Assembly (NCBI GenBank): GCA_937926145.1
Contig: CALANW010000054.1
Span: 1-27,402 of the forward strand
Reading direction: 5' to 3'
DNA from: an uncultured Ruminococcus sp.
GTDB taxonomy: Bacteria; Bacillota; Clostridia; Oscillospirales; Ruminococcaceae
Length of the DNA stretch: 27,402 bases
How positions within the stretch are numbered: position 1 is the stretch's first letter; each line of letters opens with the position of its first letter. Positions 15,499 through 25,700 of the stretch are shown piece after piece. The notes beneath the pieces were generated by a model. The model ran no database searches, had not been told where the DNA came from, and worked only from the letters and a program-made list of their open reading frames with translations. A program made the position numbers and the translations under genes.

Positions 15499-18063
15499 AT
15501 GAAACGTCTTACAATAGGAATACTTGCGCACGTTGATGCAGGAAAAACGACCCTTTCCGAAATGCTGCTCTATAAAACGGGCGAAATACGCAAGCTCGGC
15601 AGGGTTGACCACGGAGATACCTTTCTCGATAACAATTCCCTCGAACGGAGCAGGGGAATAACCATATTTTCAAAGCAGGCAGTGCTTAAACGCGGTGACT
15701 GCATCATCTCACTGCTAGACACGCCGGGGCATATCGACTTTTCGGTAGAAGCGGAGCGTGTTCTGCAGGTGCTTGACTACGCAGTGCTTGTCATAAGCGG
15801 CTCGGACGGCGTTCAGAGCCACACCGAAACGCTTTGGCGGCTTCTGAGCAGGTACAATATCCCGACATTTTTATTCATAAATAAAATGGACATCGCCGAA
15901 AAGCAGAACTCCGATCTTATTGCTGAACTGACAAAACGCTTCGGCGCAGGCTTTGTTGATTTTTCCGCTGACAGAAGCTCCGAAGCCTTTTATGAAGCTG
16001 TTTCGATGTGCGACAATATCCTTATGGAGCAGTTCCTCGAAAACGGGAGCGTAAATGACGGGGACATCGTTTCGGCTATAGCGGGACGAAGAATTTTCCC
16101 GTGCTGTTTCGGCTCGGCGCTGAAAGATATCGGCGTTGACGAATTTATCGAAGTTTTGTGCGGCTATACCGCCCAACCCGTTTTCGGCAGCGAGTTCGGC
16201 GCAAAGGTTTTCAAAATTGCCGATGACGGTCAGGGCAACCGACTTTCCTATATGAAAATTACGGGCGGAAGTCTTAAAGTCCGCACCGCCGTGAGCGACC
16301 ACGGCAAAAAATGGACGGAAAAGGTCAACCAGATACGAATTTACTCGGGTGCAAAATTCCAAGCCGTTGACGAAGCGGTGGCTGGAACTGTCTGCGCCGT
16401 GACGGGTATGACGAAAACCGTAACGGGGCAGGGACTTGGTGCGGAGCGCGACTCATTTTCACCCGTGATAGAACCCGTGCTTTCGTACAGGATAGACCTG
16501 CCGCCCGATGTTGACGCTCACACGGCTTTGAGCAAGCTTCGCATACTCGAAGAGGAAGACCCTCAGCTACACATCGTCTGGAATGAGCAGTTGCAGGAGA
16601 TACACATTGCCTTGATGGGCAAAATTCAGCTTGAAATACTGAAAAGCATCATCGCCGAACGCTTTGGAATGAACGTCGATTTCAGCAACGGCGGCATCAC
16701 CTATAAGGAAACTATCGAAAACAAGGTCGAGGGCGTGGGGCATTACGAACCGCTCCGTCACTATGCGGAGGTGCATCTTATCCTTGAGCCTGCGGAACAG
16801 GGGAGCGGCGTTTGGTTCTGTTCCTCCTGCCGTGAGGATGACCTCGACAAAAACTGGCAAAGGCTTATCCTCTCGAATTTGCAGGAAAAAACGCATCTCG
16901 GCGTTCTGACGGGTTCGCCGCTGACCGATGTGAAGATAACTCTCGCCTCGGGCAGAGCACATCTGAAACATACCGAGGGCGGAGATTTCCGCCAAGCTTC
17001 GTGGAGAGCCGTTCGCAATGGTCTTATGAAAGCGAAAAGCGTTCTCCTTGAACCGAGATATGATTTCAAGCTTGAAATTCCGAACGAAAACGTCGGCAGA
17101 GCCTTGACCGACATTCAGCAGATGTGCGGCGAATTTGAGCCGCCCGTTTCCAACGGCGAAACAACGGTAATAATTGGAAACGCTCCCGTTTCGGAAATGC
17201 AGGACTACCATTCGGAAGTTATCAGCTACACCCACGGCAGGGGCAGGCTTATCTGCACGGTAAAAGGCTATTTTCCGTGCCATAACCAAGATGAAGTTGT
17301 CGCCGCCGCAGGCTATGAACCCGAAAGCGACCTCGACAATTCCGCCGACTCGGTATTCTGCGCCCACGGTGCAGGCTTCAATGTTAAATGGAACGAAGTC
17401 GGTAGTTATATGCATCTCGAAAGCGCTCTCAAAGAACGTAACGATGACTTTTTCCAGCCGATAACAAGACAGCAGGTAAGCTCCTACCGTGACCGACTTG
17501 TCGAGGACAAGGAGCTTATGGAGATATTCGAGCGCACCTACGGTCCAATAAAGCGTGACAAGCGCACCGCGATGTACACGGAAAAAGAGCCTGCTTCATC
17601 GAAAAAAGTCAAGGCTTCACCTATCCCGAAAGGCCCTGAATACCTCCTCGTTGACGGCTACAACATAATCTTCGCATGGGACGAGCTGAAAAAAGCCGCC
17701 GAGGATAACCTCGACCTTGCAAGAAGTATGTTGATAAATATGCTCTGCAACTATCAGGGTTTCCGCCAGTGCAATCTTATCCTTGTTTTTGATGCATATA
17801 AGGTCAAAGGCTCGGTCGGCGAGGTAGAAAAGGTCAACAACATCACGGTCGTTTACACGAAAGAAGCCGAAACTGCCGATACCTATATCGAAAAAGCAAC
17901 CCACGACCTCAGCAAAGAGCATCGTGTTAGGGTCGCGACCTCGGATAACCTCGAACAGACGATAATCCTCGGCAACGGCGCATACCGCATATCCGCTTCG
18001 GAGTTTTACGATGAAATAAAGCGCACAGAAAAGGCTATCCGCGAGTTGATAGAAACACTGTGA
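15499..18063 (+). CDS. TetM/EF-G-like ribosomal GTPase fused to a YacP/Rae1-type NYN nuclease
   Basis: This is an 854-residue protein. ATG 15499 (MKRLTIGILAHVDAGKTT) matches family starts and follows the predicted transcript start. The GTPase motifs are complete: AHVDAGKTT (10-18), RGITI, DTPGH (from 74), NKMD (from 128) and SALKD. EF-G-like domains II-V run to about 660. The YSPVST tip used by TetM/TetO to displace tetracycline is not visible; the equivalent stretch reads LKHTEGGDFRQA, so resistance should not be assumed. After a Lys/Ser/Pro linker, residues 714-854 form a YacP (NYN/PIN-like) domain with VDGYNIIFAW (Asp719, Asn722), FDAYKVKG (Asp765), ADTYIEK (Asp794) and SDNLEQ (Asp816), so the nuclease site looks intact. 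Bacillus YacP is Rae1, an mRNA endonuclease acting in the ribosomal A site. A GTPase that visits the same site makes the fusion mechanistically sensible. The ribosome binding site is weak. Confidence 0.9.
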   Translation: MKRLTIGILAHVDAGKTTLSEMLLYKTGEIRKLGRVDHGDTFLDNNSLERSRGITIFSKQAVLKRGDCIISLLDTPGHIDFSVEAERVLQVLDYAVLVISGSDGVQSHTETLWRLLSRYNIPTFLFINKMDIAEKQNSDLIAELTKRFGAGFVDFSADRSSEAFYEAVSMCDNILMEQFLENGSVNDGDIVSAIAGRRIFPCCFGSALKDIGVDEFIEVLCGYTAQPVFGSEFGAKVFKIADDGQGNRLSYMKITGGSLKVRTAVSDHGKKWTEKVNQIRIYSGAKFQAVDEAVAGTVCAVTGMTKTVTGQGLGAERDSFSPVIEPVLSYRIDLPPDVDAHTALSKLRILEEEDPQLHIVWNEQLQEIHIALMGKIQLEILKSIIAERFGMNVDFSNGGITYKETIENKVEGVGHYEPLRHYAEVHLILEPAEQGSGVWFCSSCREDDLDKNWQRLILSNLQEKTHLGVLTGSPLTDVKITLASGRAHLKHTEGGDFRQASWRAVRNGLMKAKSVLLEPRYDFKLEIPNENVGRALTDIQQMCGEFEPPVSNGETTVIIGNAPVSEMQDYHSEVISYTHGRGRLICTVKGYFPCHNQDEVVAAAGYEPESDLDNSADSVFCAHGAGFNVKWNEVGSYMHLESALKERNDDFFQPITRQQVSSYRDRLVEDKELMEIFERTYGPIKRDKRTAMYTEKEPASSKKVKASPIPKGPEYLLVDGYNIIFAWDELKKAAEDNLDLARSMLINMLCNYQGFRQCNLILVFDAYKVKGSVGEVEKVNNITVVYTKEAETADTYIEKATHDLSKEHRVRVATSDNLEQTIILGNGAYRISASEFYDEIKRTEKAIRELIETL

Positions 18064-18076
18064 CAAAAGAATAATG

Positions 18077-18115
18077 AAAAAAGGACGCTGCACAATTTCA
18101 CAGCGTCCTTTTTAT
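18077..18115. terminator. Bidirectional terminator between convergent genes
   Basis: AAAAAGGACGCTG (18078-18090) and CAGCGTCCTTTTT (18101-18113) form a 13-bp stem with A on one side and T on the other. It can terminate the GTPase-nuclease gene on the + strand and the SDR gene on the - strand. Confidence 0.9.
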
Positions 18116-18126
18116 TTTGTATTATA

Positions 18127-18873
18127 TTATGAACGGGCAAGTCCATCGACCTGAAGAACAACGCCCGTGATGTATGAAGCTTCGTCCGAAGCAAGGAAAA
18201 CAAACGCATTTGCGATGTCCTCGGGCTGTCCAAGTCGTCTGAGCGGTATCTGCGCGATGAGCGGTTCTATCACCGATTTCGGAACGGACTTCATCATATC
18301 CGTTTCGGTGATGCCCGGTGCAACTGCGTTTACCCTTATTCCGTGCGATCCGAGTTCCCTTGCGAGCGAGAGCGTAAATCCGTTTACCGCGAATTTCGAT
18401 GTCGGATATGCGATGCCCGACGGCTGACCGTAAATGCTTACCATAGATGAGGTGTTGAGGATAACGCCTGAACCCTGCTTTGTCATAATATCCGCAGCCG
18501 CTTTTGAGCAGTTGAATATAGCTTTCAGATTGAGATCCATTACTCTGTCGAAATTTTCCTCGGTGTAATCGGAGAATTTCATCATATCAGCTGTGCCAGC
18601 GTTGTTGACAAGGATATCTATCCTGCCGTATTTTTCGGAGATGTCGTTCATTGTTTCTTTGACCTCCGCAAAGTCGGCGATGTTCGGGAAGATACCCTCG
18701 ACCTTTGCGTCGGGACATTCTGCCTTTATGTCGGAAACCGCCTTTTCGGCTGTCTCTTTTTTGCTTGCGCAGAGAATGACTGAAGCTCCCTCTTTCAAAA
18801 ATGCCTTTACGATCGCAAAGCCGATACCTCGGCTTCCGCCCGTAACAACAGCAACTTTTCCGTTTAATCTCAT
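18127..18873 (-). CDS. SDR-family oxidoreductase, FabG-like
   Basis: This is a 248-residue classical short-chain dehydrogenase/reductase. Visible motifs are the Rossmann TGGSRGIG (11-18), NNAG (90-93), the catalytic tetrad Asn115, Ser142/143, Tyr156 and Lys160 (YPTSK), and the PG motif VAPGITETDM. Length and C-terminus (ITGVVLQVDGL) resemble FabG, the NADPH-dependent 3-oxoacyl-ACP reductase. It stands alone, away from any fatty-acid genes, so it may act on another keto or hydroxy substrate, and a gene symbol is not warranted. AAAGGCGG precedes the ATG. It shares the bidirectional terminator with the convergent GTPase gene. Confidence 0.9.
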   Translation of the reverse strand: MRLNGKVAVVTGGSRGIGFAIVKAFLKEGASVILCASKKETAEKAVSDIKAECPDAKVEGIFPNIADFAEVKETMNDISEKYGRIDILVNNAGTADMMKFSDYTEENFDRVMDLNLKAIFNCSKAAADIMTKQGSGVILNTSSMVSIYGQPSGIAYPTSKFAVNGFTLSLARELGSHGIRVNAVAPGITETDMMKSVPKSVIEPLIAQIPLRRLGQPEDIANAFVFLASDEASYITGVVLQVDGLARS

Positions 18874-18924
18874 AATGGTTTCCGCCTTTCTGTAATAAAT
18901 TCAAAAAGATAAATATCTATATAT

Positions 18925-19042
18925 TTAGGAATACGCTGATTAAAGCGAAGCGTTCGTTTCGCCGTTTTGAGAAATGTACGAGTTCCCGTCTTTGAGTTCA
19001 TTTTGAAAAACGGCTGAAACGTATTAATCAGCGTTTTCCTTA
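18925..19042. repeat. Long inverted repeat, MITE-like element C
   Basis: This is a 118-bp hairpin-forming sequence. The outer arms are AGGAATACGCTGATTAA (18927-18943) and TTAATCAGCGTTTTCCT (19024-19040), with one mismatch. Inner arms CGTTTCGCCGTTTT (18955-18968) and AAAACGGCTGAAACG (19007-19021) differ by a 1-nt bulge. It does not share ends with copies A and B and has no coding capacity. It lies between the divergent SDR and TspO genes and could be a separate MITE family or a structured leader. Confidence 0.65.
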
Positions 19043-19150
19043 GTATACATTATTTTCGGCGGCAAGTCAATAGTTTTTAGTCGGATAATGTTTGTGAAAA
19101 ATGGAATACTACCGCTTGCCGATGTATATATTTTTATATGGAGGTGCAAA

Positions 19151-19621
19151 ATGAAACGAAACAAGCTTACCGATATTCTTATCTATATTATCTCAACCGA
19201 AGCCGTCGGTGCGCTGTCAGCACTTTTTTCGGGCGGCTATTCAGACTTTTTTGAAAAGTACGAACGAGCGCCGTTACAGCCGCCGATGTGGGTATTTCCC
19301 GTTGTCTGGTCGATACTTTATGCGGTAATGGGATATTCCGCTTATCGTGTGGCTGAAAAAATGGAGAGCGTTGCCGCAAAACGTGCGCTGACGATCTATT
19401 GGCTTCAACTCGGCGTGAATTTCCTCTGGAGCATCGTTTTCTTTCGGTTTGAAGCGCTTTGGGGAGCGTTTGCGGTGATAATTGCACTTCTTGTACTGAT
19501 AATCGCAATGATTATTCTGTTCAAAAAAGTCGATACCGCCGCCGCTCTGATGAATATCCCATATCTGCTGTGGGTGATATTCGCTTCCTATCTGAATTTT
19601 ATGACGGCACTTATAAATTAG
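19151..19621 (+). CDS. tspO: TspO/MBR-family membrane protein
   Basis: This is a 156-residue protein with five transmembrane helices, the usual size for TspO. ATG 19151 follows GGAGGTG; an ATG 21 codons upstream lacks an RBS and adds a non-homologous leader. Signature features are ERAPLQPPMWVFPVVWSILY in helix 1-2, then LQLGVNFLWSIVFF and IPYLLWVIFASYLN in helix 5. TspO proteins bind tetrapyrroles and other hydrophobic ligands and act in stress or porphyrin handling. The role here cannot be read from its neighbours. A CGGCAAG/CTTGCCG inverted pair (19060-19066, 19115-19121) lies in the leader. Confidence 0.92.
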   Translation: MKRNKLTDILIYIISTEAVGALSALFSGGYSDFFEKYERAPLQPPMWVFPVVWSILYAVMGYSAYRVAEKMESVAAKRALTIYWLQLGVNFLWSIVFFRFEALWGAFAVIIALLVLIIAMIILFKKVDTAAALMNIPYLLWVIFASYLNFMTALIN

Positions 19622-19623
19622 CG

Positions 19624-19664
19624 CAAAAAAACGGGCAGCCTGTAATAGACTGCCCGTTTTTTTA
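19624..19664. terminator. Bidirectional terminator between tspO and the giant gene
   Basis: AAAAAAACGGGCAG (19625-19638) and CTGCCCGTTTTTTT (19650-19663) form a 14-bp stem with an 11-nt loop. It suits termination of tspO on the + strand and of the convergent giant gene on the - strand. Confidence 0.9.
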
Positions 19665-19725
19665 TTTTTTAAGCTGTTTTGTCAGCTTTTTGCTTTGTGA
19701 AGCTTAGATGTCTTCCGAATCGTTG

Positions 19726-22700
19726 TCAGTCATCGATACCGGGAATTTCGGGAGCTGCGTAAGTAACAGATGTTACAACGCCTGCGTCAGCTACAATATA
19801 GAAGCCGTTAGCTGCAATGTAAGCTGCTTCTTCGTCAGAAAGCTCCCAAGTGTAGGTAGTGCTGCCCGATGTTGCTGGTACAGTTTTAAGAGTAGCACTC
19901 TCGTCTGCCTTTTTGAACTCAATTGAATTTTCTACAGCATTTTCGAGAGTTACTGTAATAGTACCCTTTGCAGCGACGTCACTTTTTGCGTTTATTTTCA
20001 AAACATACAATGCGAGGTCAACTGAACCGGTGTAGTCAAGATCACCGAATGTTTCGGTTTTTGCAGCGGGAGCTACAGGAACGGGTTCTGTGTAAGTAAC
20101 AGATGTTACAACACCTGCATCACCGTTTATATAGAATCCGTTAGCCGTGATCTCTGAAGCCTGATAGGCTGTAAGAGTGAATGTTAAGGAAGTTGCGCCG
20201 TCAGCGAGTGTTTGCTTTGCAAGGACTGTGTAGTTACGGTAGCGAAGAGTGATCTCGTTTGCAACATGTTCCTTAAAAATAACTGTAATAACACCATTTT
20301 CAGCAACGTTCGCTTCACTGATAGCTATTACATATTCGGAAAGATCCAATGATGCATCCGTGAAACCAATTATCTGAGGTTCAGTAACAGTCACAGGAGG
20401 AGCTAAGTATTTAACACCGGTTACAATGCCCTTTTTGCCGCTTACTGTGAAGCCGCCTGCAGTGATCTTTGCAGCCTGATCGTCTGTAAGATCAAAGTTT
20501 GCATAACCATTGCCTGTATTAGATGCATTTGCAAGCAGGTTGCCGTCTGCATCGTAAAGAGCGAATGTAGCAGTGTCTTTAAAGGTTACGTGGATAGTAC
20601 CGTTTTTAACAACCTTCGCTGCACCGAACTTCAGTACATCTTTCGCAAGGTCAATGCCGTCTTCATATTCAAAAGGAAGTGTTGCATCAACGATGTGTTT
20701 CTGGATATCAAGTGAAACGCCGTTGAATGTGCCGTTGACAACATTTGCATAACCTACAAGAGTAAACTGATAGAGAGGCTGCTTGGTCTTGCTGTCAAGA
20801 GGCGAAGTGATCTTGAGGAGCTTTTCGCCGTCCTTCATAAGTGTAAGATCGCCCTTGAGTGCGAGGTCTCCTGTAAGAGCAATGTCACTGTTTACGATGA
20901 TCGTAGTTCCGTCAGTGTTGCTTGCTGTGATGCTGAGTCCGCTGTACTTACCCTTTGTGGGAAGTGTAAGTTTTTTCAGTTCGATATTATCTGCACTCTG
21001 GGGGAGTGTGAGCTCGTAGATGCCGTTTGCATTGTTGAGTTTGGTGATGTATGCAACTGCATTGTCGTAGGTGTCGAACAGACGTATAGACTGGTCGGGT
21101 GCGGTGAGTGTATACTCATTGTCTTCCTTAGCAGCGATGAGCTTGTTGCCCGAACGAACAATGATGAATTCGCCATCGTTGAGTATGATGTCGTGTCTTA
21201 TCATGTCGCCCTTAACTGCTGCGACCTGATCGCCGTCCTTAGCGCCTTCAACCTTGATGGCGAAAGTCTTCTCTGTGTCGATATTGCTAAGGTCAATGTT
21301 CTTGGCTGTTGCGAGAGGATAGATGAATGTGGGATAATTTCCGTTAGATCCTTCGCCGACAGAGATTTCGGTTGCAGCGGCAAATCCAGCCTTGTCTCCG
21401 AATGTTACAACGGAGTTTACAGCGAATGTGCCGACATTTACCTTGCCGCTTACTGTCATGTTGTCCATGAGTCCGAATGTACCCTTGACGCCGTTGATGT
21501 TTGTGAACTGGCTTACCTTCTTGTTTGCGTCATAGGAAACGTGGCTGTTTTGAGCCATGAAGCTGTAATTGCCAAGATTAATGCTCATAGGCTGAACTGC
21601 ACCCCTGACAACCTTGTCAAGATTAATATTCATAAGTACAAGGTTACCTGTGAGTGTGAGATCCTTAGCTGTTGTAATAGTGTCAAGCGTTGCTTCAGCA
21701 TCCGGATCGGTGACCTTCGTTGAACCTTTGACAATAAGTGTGTCATAAGTCTTTGCCTTAGGAAGAACGAGTTCATTGCCGTCCTTTGCACTGATCGAGT
21801 AAACACCGCTTGGATTTTTGAGCCTTTCGATGTCCTTGACAGCATTTGCAAATGTGTCATACGATCTTGCCGCAACAACTTCAGGCACATCGTCACCAAA
21901 TGGTGATCCCGAATATTCTACAACCCTTAAGACATTATTCTTGTTTACAGCCTTAAGATTGTTGCCCGAACGAACAACAACGAGGTCGGTGCTGCCTGCA
22001 ACTCTTACGAGGTTATTGTCTGTGTAGTCGCCTGCGATGGATGCAAGGATGTCTCCTTCAGCGATCTCATTGTTTTCGCCTCTGTAAGCAAGGGTGAATT
22101 TGCTGAATCCTGCGATGTTCTGGAACTTAACGTTCTTGACATTGGACTTGTCATAGGTGAAAATAACTGTTGAGCTGCTGCTGGGGGCTGTGATAGAGCC
22201 TTCAAATGCAGAACCTGTGCCTTCGAGTATGATCGACGCATCATGTGCATAGAATGTTACGGTCTTTGCAACCTTGCCGCTAATAACAATGTTGCTGTTC
22301 ATATTAATGCTGCCTGTGCCGGTTATGTTTCCGATCATGCTGCTCGGTGCAAATGCTTCACCGTTGCTGTGATCTGCGGAAATTACATTAAAGATGGTCA
22401 ATGCGTACTTGCCGAGGCTGATATTGATAGGCTGAACAGAGCCGTCTTTCTTGTTAACCTTGTTTAAGGTGATCTTAGTGCTGAAAATGAGATCGCCTGT
22501 AAGTGCGAGGTCGGAGGTTATATTGATATTAATATCGGATTCAGCAGCATAGTAGAGAGAACTATACTTTCCTGCAGATGGGAGAGGAAGCTTAGCCAAA
22601 GTCTTGCCCTCAAACATCTCAGGTGTGAGCTTGATGACGTAATCGGTTGTCTTTGTGCCTGTTGCGTTGATGTCCTTGATAGCTTCGTCGAGGGTCTTGT

Positions 22701-25700
22701 AGTAAGCTGTTCTGCCGTTTACGTTTACTTCAACGAGGTATTTGTTGCTTTCGGAGTCAACCTTAGGAACTGCAATAAGATTTCTGCCGTCCTTGATGAT
22801 GTAATAGGAATCATTCTCTGCGAGGTTGTCATCGCTCGGAGCAAGCTGGTCTGCATAAGGTCCTGCGATAGTACCGATAACTGTCTTTTCGGTGATCTGT
22901 GCCGTCTTGTCCGTTTCAGGGTCAGCGAGAATGAACTTTATCTGTTTGGAATCACTTCCAAAGCCGTTTTTGCCGATAACGAGCGGATTTCTGTTATTTG
23001 CCTGCCTGTAAACAACAAGTACGCAATCGCCGTCCTCGGTGAGTACGGGTTCGGTTTTGATCTGTACAGTGTTGAGGATACCCTTTACGGTAAGGCTTGC
23101 CTTTTCGTCAATAAAGTAAAGATAAGTCTTGGCTGTGAGGTTGCCCGTAACTGTTACGGAGGTGTTTTCGATAGGCTTGCCCTCCCAAGCAGTTTCGCTT
23201 GTGGCATCGCTGTTGAGTGACTGGAGGTAATACGAGTCTAAATAACCTTCTGATGCAATGCCAATAATTGCTGCATTTACGGTATTGACTGTTACGTTTG
23301 AGAGGTTGACAATGCCGCTTGATGTAATGCTCTTTATGCTCTTTGGTGTTTTAACGCCGTTGAGTGTAAGTTCATTTTTGCCTGCGGCAATTGTGAAGTC
23401 AACAGAAGTGTTTGCTCCGTTTACTTTCTTTACAGAATCAAGCTGTACTTTTTGGAATATAGTGTTGCCTGTGAGTGCGATATTGCCTGTGAAAGTGATA
23501 GTGTTTATTTTGTTGGGCTTTTCGTCATTATGGGATATGAACGTAAGCTTGTCGAATGTCTTTGCAGCAGGCATCTTAAATGCACCGTTTATATCGAGAT
23601 CATTTGTAAGAATAACTAAATAATCGATATCCTTATTGCCTGCCTTTGCATTTGCGGCAATTGTGCTGAGAACATCGCTCCACTGTGCGAACTGTATTTC
23701 CACATTGTTAACGTTTATGGTGTATTTGAGTGTCATTGCGATCGGGAGAACCTTTATGTCCGAACCAACTCTTGCGAGTGTTGTGCCTTCGGGTGCGCCT
23801 CCGGTGATCAAAATGTTTGTAAAGTCTGCTGTCTTAGCTGTAAGAACTGTGTCCTTTTCAGCGAAAGGCAGAAGTCTGCCTTCTTCATCGGCTAATCCGA
23901 TGTAAACAGGATTTAATATTTCGCCTGTTACAGTGATCTGCTTGTATCCATCATCGTTTTTGATATACTGGATGTAGCCGGGATTTGACTTTTCTTCAGA
24001 CTTGATGTTTGTGAATGTTGCTGATGCTGTATTGGTGAAGTATACAGTAGAACCTGAACCCAATACAAGGTTTGTTGCCTTAACTGTGTTGCTGAACTTA
24101 GTAGTGCCATCTGCCTGAATAGTGCCGAAGCCCGATACATCTGCCGTGATATCGGAAATCGAGGCATGCGGGCAGTCAAGAGTAAGAGTAGACTTAGCTC
24201 CGCCCTTTATTGCAGTAAGGTTGGTCTCAGCATTATCCAATACAAGATCCTTGGATGCCGACATTGTGAATGTCTTAGCAGTGGATTTAACATTGATATC
24301 CGTAAATCCAACAGTTGTCGGGAGTGCAATTGTAGCAGCCTTTGTTGTGATAGTCTGTGTAGATTCGCCGTAAGAGGAGATATAGATCTCTTTAGCCTTT
24401 GAAGCTGCAGGTAATGTGAACTTGTCAATAGTAACATCCTTGTCAACACCGATAACGTATGATGCCTTGCTGTCATTTGCTGTGTTGATGTACTTGACAA
24501 CGTCGTCCCACTTTTCAAACGGTACGAGATCATCTTCTTCATCTGAATCCATTTTTCCAACATAGAAATAAACTGTTACAAGCTTTTCGGGTTCGAGTGT
24601 GAATATGATCTTGTCATAAATATTGATTGAATTACCTGAGGAGTATGCGTAGGTAACCTTGCCGGTGATGCCTGTAAGCTTGCCGTTTTCGTCCATTTCA
24701 GCGCCGACTACGTCGGAGACCTTGGAAACGTCGAAGTCATCGATAACAGTAGAGAGGTCAAACTCGCCGTCAACAACTGTTCCGATATTTCTTACATTGC
24801 CGTTAACTTGAATTGTTTCAAGCTTGTTAAGGCCTGTGAGGTCGAGCGATGTAAGGCTGTTATTGGAAGCATAAAGGGTAAGAAGTTTGGTGTTGTTGGA
24901 AAGATCAAGCTTTGTAAGACCGCAGCCTGAGACATATAGCTCTTTGAGCTCTGTATTTGCTGTCAGATCTATGGAATTAATGCCTGTATAAGCGATAGAA
25001 AGATCTTCAAGCTTGGTGTTCTTGGAAACATCAAGAGATGTTAACTTTGTTCCACTAACAGCGAGCTCTAAAAGCTCTGTCATTGCCGATGTATCAAGCT
25101 CGGAAATAGCTGTGCTGGAGAGATGGACAGTGGTAATATCTGCAGGAAGCTTAACGGAAGCAAGCTTTGTGCAGTGACCGGCATCGAGCTGAATCAAAGA
25201 GTCATTCTGCGAAAGGTCGAGAGCTGTTATTTTGGTGTTTCCTTCAATATTGAGTTCTCTAAGAGATGTAAGGTACTCAATACCGCTGAGATTGGTTACC
25301 TTTTCAAATATTGTTTTCTCTGATTCTTTCACTCCGAGTGCTGTGATCTTGGCAATATCGGATTCGGAGAGAGTTTTTCCGTCTGTGCTGTATGTTTTAA
25401 GAAGATTGCGGAAGTTAGCATCAGGGAAGTTCTTGGTATCGATAGCTATCTTCGTTTCAGCAGGAGCTTCATATTTGACAGATGTGACCGAAGCATCTTT
25501 TCCGCCCAAAACAAAACCGTTTGCGGAGATCTCAGCTGCTGCGGCTTCATCAAGGTCAAATGTTACTGTGCCTTTACCGTTTTTGATATTGGAAACAGAG
25601 CCGGGAGAACCTGCGAATTCAGTATAGTCAGATTTTTTGAGCATTATCTGAGCATTCTTGGCATCTTTATATGCAACAATGATCTTGCCGCCCTTTTTAA

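Noticed and set aside
15499..18063. Tetracycline resistance gene tet(M)/tet(O)/tet(W)
   Set aside because: The overall architecture is shared, but the YSPVST domain IV tip is not visible, and a C-terminal nuclease domain absent from classical Tet proteins is present.
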